A stretch of 7,004 nucleotides of DNA from Ardenticatenales bacterium. GTDB taxonomy: Bacteria; Chloroflexota; Anaerolineae; Ardenticatenales; Ardenticatenaceae. Shown in pieces: positions 1-5,500 of the stretch (position 1 is the stretch's first letter; each line of letters starts with the position of its first letter). Position numbers and translations under genes: made by a program. Below the pieces are notes generated by a model. That model saw only the letters and a list, made by a program, of their open reading frames with translations. It ran no database searches and was not told where the DNA came from. Where the stretch lies: the NCBI GenBank assembly GCA_013812995.1, contig JACCSL010000637.1, positions 1 to 7,004 on the forward strand, read 5' to 3'.

Positions 1-136
1 CCAGTTGGATGACAGGACGGCCATCGGTTGGGACGGTCGCGGCTGCCTGCGGTGCCGGGGTCGCCGCCCCCCCACAGGCCACCAGAAATCCCAACAATAG
101 CAGCAGTGTACTCCCGACTTTCATCAACCGTTCCAT
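1..136 (-). CDS. Lipoprotein N-terminus (partial, runs off the window)
   Basis: Reading leftward from the ATG at 136, 45 codons are visible before the window edge. The protein begins MERLMKVGS, continues with a leucine-rich hydrophobic stretch (residues 10-19, LLLLLGFLV type), and reaches the lipobox L-V-A-C with the cysteine at residue 21. An Ala/Pro/Thr-rich linker follows, as is usual between the lipidated cysteine and a folded extracytoplasmic domain. This is a type II (signal peptidase II) lipoprotein signal, so the mature protein is expected to be anchored to the outer face of the cytoplasmic membrane. The start is supported by AAGGAGGA five bases upstream; an internal ATG at 124 is less well placed. 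The folded domain lies outside the window, so the function (for example a transporter solute-binding protein) cannot be stated. Confidence 0.85.
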   Translation of the reverse strand, partial: MERLMKVGSTLLLLLGFLVACGGAATPAPQAAATVPTDGRPVIQL

Positions 137-140
137 CTTG

Positions 141-148
141 TCCTCCTT
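141..148 (-). promoter_or_regulatory. Strong Shine-Dalgarno site of the lipoprotein gene
   Basis: The minus strand reads AAGGAGGA here, close to a perfect anti-16S match, with five bases between it and the ATG at 136. It fixes the start of the partial lipoprotein gene. Confidence 0.8.
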
Positions 149-261
149 GAAAATGGTGCCCGACCCACGCCTCGTAGTCGGTTGAAGGAACATCTGGCCC
201 ATTGTGAGTCGAGGAATGGTGATGAGCGAGAGGGAAATCAAGAATGGCAGCCTCGCTCTGC

Positions 262-288
262 TTGCATGGCTCACACCCTGAGTATAAT
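262..288 (+). promoter_or_regulatory. Candidate promoter for the 329-931 gene (perfect -10, weak -35)
   Basis: TATAAT at 283-288 is a perfect -10 hexamer and stands out in a GC-rich context. The only -35-like hexamer near the right distance is TTGCAT at 262-267 (3 of 6, 15-bp spacer), so the -35 is poor. A transcript starting near 295 would leave about 34 bases before the ATG at 329 and would exclude any upstream start. The -10 overlaps the minus-strand -10 at 281-286, so the two divergent promoters would compete for polymerase. Confidence 0.4.
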
Positions 289-309
289 CTGTAAGCGTTC
301 AGCCGTCAG
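281..309 (-). promoter_or_regulatory. Candidate sigma-70-type promoter for the lipoprotein gene
   Basis: The minus strand has CTGACG (304-309, 4 of 6 to the -35 consensus), a 17-bp spacer, and TATACT (281-286, 5 of 6 to the -10 consensus). Transcription would start near 274 and give a leader of roughly 140 bases before the lipoprotein ATG. The match is by eye only; the spacing is ideal but the -35 is imperfect. Confidence 0.4.
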
Positions 310-328
310 CTATTTGCCTAGGACACCC

Positions 329-931
329 ATGCCTACCTACGAATGTATCTTTGTCTGTCGTGACAATCAGCGACAGCGGGGCCAATACTGGCTCCGCTTC
401 TATGAGCGCCCCGAGCGCGTCGTGGCAATTATTGGCGAGGTGGTAGGCAATCGGGGTTCCAGTGTGACGAAGGCGATCACGCAGATCAGCCTGGCGCTCG
501 TCGACTGTTTCGAGCTAGACCCCACGCGGCTCATCATCATCGACCACTACCCGCCCGACACGCTGGACCGTCACTGGGGAGAGTACAACCTGGTGCTCAT
601 GGAGTGGCATGGCAACCACTTTGCCTCGCCGCGCTGGCTCCACCAGCACACGCTGGATATCCGAGAGATCGTTACTGAGCACGTCCAGGTGGATGTACCC
701 TTCTGGCAGCAGGACCGCGAGGCAGAGCTCTATCTGTGCGAGGTGGGCGAGCGGCGCGCGCTCATCTCCCCCACGAGTGAGGGGCGCTGGAAGGCCGTTG
801 TCACGCGCGACGCTCGCACCGACACGGACCGAGATGACTTTGCTACCCGCCTGGAGGCGCAGGGCTGGGCGCTCAACGAGATCGCCAACGCCGCCGCAGA
901 GTTCGATCTATGGCGCGTGACCACGCATTGA
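329..931 (+). CDS. Hypothetical protein, 200 residues, family not recognised
   Basis: The frame stays open upstream to a TTG at 182, but the ATG at 329 is preferred. It has AGGA at 320-323 at a reasonable spacing and lies just downstream of a TATAAT box at 283-288, and the upstream codons (including an MAHTLS segment) look non-coding. The protein starts MPTYECIFVCRDNQRQRG and ends LWRVTTH. It has no signal peptide, no membrane segment and no cysteine cluster, so it is probably soluble and cytoplasmic. It is rich in aromatic and charged residues (YWLRFYERPERV near residues 20-31; NLVLMEWHGNHF near 90-101). A hydrophobic strand LIIID near residue 70 and an Asp/Arg-rich C-terminal third suggest an alpha/beta fold. 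I recognise no catalytic motif. It is transcribed divergently from the lipoprotein gene and converges on the DUF3037 gene, with only 65 bases between the two stop codons. Confidence 0.75.
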   Translation: MPTYECIFVCRDNQRQRGQYWLRFYERPERVVAIIGEVVGNRGSSVTKAITQISLALVDCFELDPTRLIIIDHYPPDTLDRHWGEYNLVLMEWHGNHFASPRWLHQHTLDIREIVTEHVQVDVPFWQQDREAELYLCEVGERRALISPTSEGRWKAVVTRDARTDTDRDDFATRLEAQGWALNEIANAAAEFDLWRVTTH

Positions 932-935
932 CAAC

Positions 936-991
936 GTTGGAGCGTTGGAGCGTTGGAGCGTTGGAATGTTGGAACGTTGGAGCGTTGGAGC
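936..991. repeat. Tandem 8-bp repeat, seven copies (GTTGGAGC type)
   Basis: Seven consecutive octamers occupy this stretch. Copies 1, 2, 3, 6 and 7 are GTTGGAGC; copy 4 is GTTGGAAT and copy 5 is GTTGGAAC. The array fills almost all of the 65-bp gap between two convergent stop codons (929-931 and 997-999) and does not enter either coding region. Short tandem repeats of this kind tend to sit at gene ends in some Chloroflexota and cyanobacterial genomes. There is no U-run or stem that would make it a standard terminator. Confidence 0.9.
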
Positions 992-996
992 GAGAG

Positions 997-1383
997 TTAT
1001 AGTCGGACCATCGTCTCCATTAGGCGCTCCAGGGCCGCGTTGGGGTCGGTGCAGATGCCGGAGTGCACAGGCGAGGTCTGGATCATGGTGCTACGCGGCG
1101 CGACCAGCCAGTGGAAGCGCTCCGCTACCGGCAATGCGCCGATAGCCCCAGCATCCTTTCCGCCAGTCCCGATCAATGGGATTATGTCAAGGTGGCGCTG
1201 CACCTCGTCGGGGTCACAGTCGGGGGCCATCGTAGCGAGGCGGGCACGGTCCAGCTCGACGCGCGCGGCCAGGAAGCGCTTCGTGCGGCAGAAGAGAATC
1301 ACCCCGGCATTGATGAACTCTCCCCGCTCCACGCGGGGGACGATGCGAATCACGGCATAGTCGAAGGAGTTAGGCGCGGGCAT
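997..1383 (-). CDS. DUF3037 family protein
   Basis: The 128-residue product has the signature N-terminal block of DUF3037: a YAVIRIVPRVERGEF segment (residues 9-23) followed by INAGVILFCRTKRFLAAR. Its length is typical for the family. The biochemical role of DUF3037 is not established. The gene overlaps the end of the HipA-like kinase gene by 14 bases (1370-1383), and its Shine-Dalgarno GGAGGAG (1391-1397, seven bases from the ATG) lies inside that upstream gene, so the two are very probably translationally coupled. DUF3037 genes are commonly found beside HipA-like kinases, which supports both calls and suggests that the proteins act together. The protein has no signal peptide or membrane segment. 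The family assignment is from memory of its motifs. Confidence 0.85.
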   Translation of the reverse strand: MPAPNSFDYAVIRIVPRVERGEFINAGVILFCRTKRFLAARVELDRARLATMAPDCDPDEVQRHLDIIPLIGTGGKDAGAIGALPVAERFHWLVAPRSTMIQTSPVHSGICTDPNAALERLMETMVRL

Positions 1384-2140
1384 TCAGGGCCTCCTCCAGG
1401 AAGGCGCGCGGCGCTTCCAGCCGCGCGAGCAGGAACTCGACGAAGGCGGCACGCTGCGCCGCCGGGCTCTCGAAGGCCCGCTCCCCCCCCAGCCAGCTAT
1501 CGGGGATGAGCGCGACGATTCCCCCCAACAGCTCGGGCGTCAGCCGCGCACTGAACTGGGCGTCTGCCTCGGCCAACATCCGGGCACGGGGAAGGAGCAC
1601 ATGGTCGCGGATCTGTGGAAAGCGACCGCGACTGCGCGTGAGATAGTCATCCCAGTTGTGCTGGAAATACAACGACGCGCCGTGGTCCACCAGCCAGAGC
1701 CGCCGGTGCCAGATGAGCATATTCGTGTTGCGGGGCGTGCGGTCCACGTTGGTGATGTAGGCGTCCAGCCAGACGATCGCGGAGGCCAGCTCGTGCGCGG
1801 GCGGGTCGAGCAGCGGGTCGAAGCCCAGCGCGCCCGGCAGGTAGTCCAGCGCGAGGTTCAACCCTACGCTGCTCTGGATAAGCTCCTGAATCTCCTGGTC
1901 TGGCTCGGAGCGCCCCAGCATTGGGTCCACCTCGATGAACACGATCTCCGGCACGAGCAGCCCCAGCGCCCGCGCGATCTCCCCGCCCACGAGTTCCGCG
2001 ATGAGCGCCTTGGCTCCCTGCCCCGCGCCCCGGAACTTCACCACATAGAGCCCATCATCGTCCGCCTCCACGATGCCCGGCAGCGATCCACCCTCGCGCA
2101 GCGGTGCCACATACCGCGTCGCCCTCACGGTGCGAATCAT
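1370..2140 (-). CDS. HipA-like kinase family protein
   Basis: The 256-residue product has the elements of a compact HipA-type Ser/Thr kinase fold. A glycine-containing loop (GGSLPG, residues 17-22) precedes YVVKFRG with the presumed ATP-binding lysine K35, and E49 is a candidate partner glutamate. The catalytic loop lies in WLDAYITNVDRTPRNTNML (124-142), with D133 and N138 in the same D-x4-N spacing as the E. coli HipA catalytic Asp and Asn. The metal-binding DFG equivalent is LVDHGASLYF, with D152. All key residues are present, so it should be active. It is much shorter than classical HipA (about 440 residues), and there is no HipB-like HTH antitoxin next to it; its partner here is the coupled DUF3037 protein. 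The ATG at 2140 has only a weak upstream AGGGG. The substrate is unknown; a growth-control or stress role would be inference from HipA. Confidence 0.82.
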   Translation of the reverse strand: MIRTVRATRYVAPLREGGSLPGIVEADDDGLYVVKFRGAGQGAKALIAELVGGEIARALGLLVPEIVFIEVDPMLGRSEPDQEIQELIQSSVGLNLALDYLPGALGFDPLLDPPAHELASAIVWLDAYITNVDRTPRNTNMLIWHRRLWLVDHGASLYFQHNWDDYLTRSRGRFPQIRDHVLLPRARMLAEADAQFSARLTPELLGGIVALIPDSWLGGERAFESPAAQRAAFVEFLLARLEAPRAFLEEALNARA

Positions 2141-2173
2141 GGCAATGCCCCTGCGTTAGGCAATGAGCGGGTC

Positions 2174-2208
2174 ATTGCAGGGGCGGGTCTGAGACCCGCC
2201 CCTACAAT
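2174..2208. repeat. Perfect 12-bp-arm palindrome (REP-like, CGCCCCTAC end)
   Basis: AGGGGCGGGTCT (2179-2190) and its exact reverse complement AGACCCGCCCCT (2192-2203) are separated by a single G. The pairing extends outward after one mismatch through ATTG/CAAT (2174-2177 with 2205-2208). In practice a loop of about five bases would form. It lies some 35 bases upstream of the HipA-like start codon, so it could form a hairpin in that gene's leader. With no T-run it is not a standard terminator. The CGCCCCTAC end (2197-2205) recurs in the element at 6761-6826. Confidence 0.85.
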
Positions 2209-2324
2209 GGGTTTCGCGTTGTGATTCTCTACCATTGTCCTCTGTCCTTTGCCATCTCTTCCGCCATTCACCGCTCCTTGCGCCGTTCGCCGTTACTTTC
2301 CCCCTTTAGGGGCCTACTTGGTGA

Positions 2325-2345
2325 CTTTTGCCTTTTAACTTTTCT
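2325..2345. repeat. Heptamer tandem repeat (CTTTTnn), three units
   Basis: CTTTTGC, CTTTTAA and CTTTTCT follow one another at 2325-2331, 2332-2338 and 2339-2345. The pattern resembles the degenerate heptamer arrays found between genes in cyanobacteria and Chloroflexota. The central part, CTTTTAACTTT (2332-2342), is repeated exactly at 2523-2533, where it overlaps the stop codon of the NACHT gene. Confidence 0.6.
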
Positions 2346-2394
2346 GCTTCTGACGGAATTTGTGGTATGGAAGATTGGGAAGCGTGCCATGCGA

Positions 2395-2474
2395 GCCCTC
2401 TCCCCCACGTCGCTTCGCTCCGTGTCCCCTCTCCCGAAATCGGGAGAGGGGCGGCCGAAGGCCGGGGAGAGGGC
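2395..2474. repeat. Multi-hairpin palindromic element (REP/MITE-like)
   Basis: An 11-bp outer stem (GCCCTCTCCCC at 2395-2405 with GGGGAGAGGGC at 2464-2474) encloses three further stems. These are a short CACG/CGTG pair (2406-2409 with 2421-2424), a perfect 11-bp hairpin with an AAAT loop (2426-2436 with 2441-2451), and CGGCC-GAA-GGCCG (2452-2464, sharing its last base with the outer stem). The whole can fold into a cloverleaf-like shape on either strand. There is no open frame or T-run of note. The CCCTCTCCC/GGGAGAGGG composition is typical of high-copy interspersed palindromes. It lies about 50 bases beyond the NACHT stop codon and may shield the 3' end of that mRNA. Confidence 0.75.
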
Positions 2475-2525
2475 CATCCCGCAGAGCCATGACTCAACCA
2501 CATATTCCAGCAGAACCAGGAACTT

Positions 2526-5500
2526 TTAACTTTCCGTTCTCTCCGGTGCCGCTGCCAGCCGCAGCAGCGCCCCGTACGCCGCGTCGCGCACCTCTTCGCT
2601 CTGGTCCTCGTGCAGCACGCGGGCCAGCCGCGCGAAGATCGCCTCGTCCCGGTAGAGCGGCTCTAGCTGGCCCAGGATGCGCGCCGCCTGCTGACGCACC
2701 TTCGATCCTTCTTTTGGTAGGTCATACCAGGGCTGGGTGGCGTAGTCCAGCGCGGCAAGCGCCGTGGCTATGGCGCGCTGGCTAAGATCGCGATCCTGGT
2801 CATTAATGAAGAGTTCCGCTACCTGGAGGCGCTCCGGCCAGCTCTCCTCCCCACGCATGTCGTCAAGGAGGGCGCACAGCTTGGGCAGCAGGTGAGGTGG
2901 CGGCCCGCCGGGCATGGCGATGATGGCCCACGCCGCTCCCTGCCGCGCGGGCCAGGCAACGGAGTCCAACATGGCAACTACCTGGGCCAGCAGTGCCTCA
3001 TCCTCCGCCAGCAGCGGCGCGTAGGCGTCGGCCACGGCGCGGCGGGTGTCCTCGCCCGTGTCGCTATAAGTCTGCCCTCTACCCTCCTCAATCAATGTAC
3101 CCAACCAGGAAAGCAGCCTCGGCCTTAGTTCTTCATCTCTGGTAAGAAGTGGCAGCAACGATCTCACTGCCGCCGTGCGTACGTTCCCCGACTCGTCGGC
3201 CAGGCGCACCTCGACCGCCTGGCGTGCCGTCGCGTCACTCCCCACCAGCGGAGCCAGCGCCCCCACCGCCGCCGCCCGCACGTCATTATCCGCGTCGGCC
3301 AGGCGCACCTCGACCGCCTGGCGTGCCGTCGCGTCGCTCCCCACCAGCGGAGCCAGCGCCCCCACCGCCGCCGCCCGCACGTTTCCCGACTCGTCGAGCA
3401 GGCGCGCTTCCACCGTCTGGCGTATCCCCGCATCGCTCCCCACCAGCGGAGCCACCGCCCCCACCGCCGCCGCTCGCACGTACCAGTCCGCGTCGGCCAG
3501 GCGCGCCTCGACCGCCTGGCGTGCTATCGCGTCACTTACCACCAGCGGAGCCAGCGCCCTCACCGCCGCCGCCCGCACATTTCCCGACTCGTCGACCAGG
3601 CGCGCCTCGACCGCCTGGCGTGCTGTCACATCGCTCCCCACCAGTGGAGCCAGCGCCCCCACCGCCGCCGCTCGCACGTACCATTCCGCGTCGGTCAGGC
3701 GCACCTCGACCGCCTGGCGTGCTGTCACATCGCTCCCCACCAGTGGAGCCAGCGCCCCCACCACCGCCGCTCGCACGGTCCATGCCGTGTCGGCCAGGCG
3801 CGCCTCCACCGCCTGGCGCAGAGGCGCGCAACCTGCTTCTCCCAGGATAGGTTTCAGGGCAGGCAAGACGTGGAATTGCAATTCTTCATCTTGCAGAGAG
3901 TGCATCAGGGCGGACAGGGCCGCCGGATGCCCCTGGCGGGCCAACTGTGCCAGCCCGGTCAGGGCGTTGTCGCGGACAGTGGGAATGGAACTGTGTTGTA
4001 GGGCAATGAGATGCTCAGCAATGTCATTGAGGACGGCGCTGGAGAGGCCCACGTTGTCGGCGGCGAGGGCGGCAGCGAGGAAGAGGTCGCGGTGCAGAAT
4101 TTCTTCGCGCTCACTGCCCGCGTAGAGAATGCGGCGCGCAAAGTCGCTGGCCTGGTCGCGCCGCTGCTCGATGATCCCCAACTGCCCCGCGCAGAGCAGG
4201 ATCGGCTCGCGCCAGCGCGAGCGGTGGAGATTCGGCTGGAGGCAGCTCCAGCGCGCGTCCGGCTCCAGGCGGGCCAGGGCCCGCCCGGCGAAGTACTCTT
4301 GAAAGGTGAGATGCAGGAAGCCGAAGGCGTCGCGCCCCCGCTCCACGACCAGCCCGGCGAAGTGGCGCATGTCTCGCAGAAAGTGCTCGGCGTCCCGCTC
4401 TGCCTTCGCCCTCGCCTTTGGCGAGGCATTGTCAGGGGTGTGTCCCTCGTAGCGAAGGCATATCTCGCCTAGCACCCGCGCCAGTTCGTTGCGGCGGGCG
4501 GTGCCACTCGGCTTGTTCTGCTGGAGCCAGAAGGCCAGCTCGATGAGGTGCGCGATGGCATCATGGGGTTCGAAGCGCTCTGGGGTGGTGGTCCGCGCGC
4601 CCCCGCTGCGGCTGCCCTCCCAATTATTAATCAGAGTGCGGGTATAGCGTTCGTACAGTTCCACGCACCGGTCGGGGAGCTTGCCGCCGTTGCGCCGCAG
4701 GAGAGCCAGCATCGTTAGCAGGAGGGGGCTGGCCGCCAACCGCTCCACGCTGGAATTGCTCCGGACATCCTCCAGAAGCGCCTTCTCCTCCACCGCCGCC
4801 TGCTGGAGGGCGAAGGCGCTCTCTCCCTCTTCTGACCAAATCTCGTAGGCGCGACACCACTGATGGGCAAAGAGTTCGATCTCTGCATACCCGAAGTCCA
4901 GCACGGTGACATGGGGGAGGTCGCCAGGCACACGCGCCTCGCGGTAGCCGACGATGCGGCTGGTGAGGGCGAAGCGGTTTCCCGGCCCCATCCACTGACG
5001 CAGGAGCGCCGCTGCCTGCTCTGCAACAAACTGGCGCGTGGTCGTGTCAAGCACCTCGTCCAACCCATCCAGCAGGAGGAGGGCACGCCCCTCGGTCAGA
5101 GCCTGCTGGAAGAGCGGCGCGAGGCCGGGCAGGCTGTGCCACTCCTGGTAATAGAGGGCGAGAAAGTCACCCAGCGCGTGTTTCTCCGGCGCACGTCGCA
5201 GGTAATCATCATACGCCGCCAGCGGGACGAAGATAGGCAGCACGTCGGCCCGCTGCCCGTCGCGGTGCGCGGCGCGCAGGGCCAGGTAGTGCAGCAGGGT
5301 CGTCTTGCCGGAGCCCGGATCACCCAGAATGACAATCCCCTGCTGCGAGGCATCATCAAGGGTCTGCTGGATGGAGCGGCGCTGGAGGCGGGCCACATCG
5401 CGCCGGGCGTCGCGATTCCAACGCTCGGCGCGCAGGCTATCCAGATGAAGCGCCATCTCCTCCCGTGCCTCCTCGCTCAGGGTCTTGGCCTCCAGCAGGA

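Larger units (their letters stand above)
2141..2525. other. Gene-free, repeat-rich spacer between the NACHT and HipA-like genes
   Basis: No convincing gene is present; the short open frames here change composition abruptly and have no ribosome binding sites. The stretch holds a perfect palindrome (2174-2208), a three-unit heptamer array (2325-2345), a multi-hairpin element (2395-2474) and an 11-bp direct repeat (2332-2342 and 2523-2533). From about 2225 to 2345 the plus strand is pyrimidine-rich and more AT-rich than its surroundings. I saw no clear promoter for the HipA-like gene and no stem with a T-run after the NACHT stop. Confidence 0.7.

Noticed and set aside
182..328. Longer version of the 329-931 gene starting at TTG 182
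   Set aside because: The extension would run through the -10 element at 283-288 and has no conserved-looking sequence; the ATG at 329 is better placed.
945..1360. Plus-strand open frames beginning in the octamer array (MERW... repeats)
   Set aside because: The repetitive start is the translated octamer array and the remainder is antisense to DUF3037.
1370..2140. Classical HipBA toxin-antitoxin module
   Set aside because: The kinase is far shorter than HipA and no HTH antitoxin gene is adjacent; the partner is a DUF3037 protein.
1601..2224. Plus-strand open frame of 207 codons
   Set aside because: It is antisense to the HipA-like kinase, whose catalytic motifs are in the minus frame. The composition is His/Arg/Val-rich and shadow-like.
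2395..2474. Rho-independent terminator for the NACHT gene
   Set aside because: The stems are strong but no T-run follows on the transcribed strand, and the branched layout fits an interspersed palindromic element better.
2221..2529. Short plus- and minus-strand open frames in the repeat-rich spacer
   Set aside because: They run through palindromes and heptamer repeats, show mixed composition and lack ribosome binding sites.
3132..3824. CRISPR-like periodicity
   Set aside because: The 99-bp units are contiguous coding repeats with no unique spacers, and the frame is uninterrupted.
3149..3850. Long proline-rich open frame on the plus strand
   Set aside because: It is the antisense of the HEAT array: the 99-bp repeat and biased codons of the NACHT gene keep the opposite strand open. 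The low-complexity Pro/Arg composition and lack of a ribosome binding site confirm a shadow.
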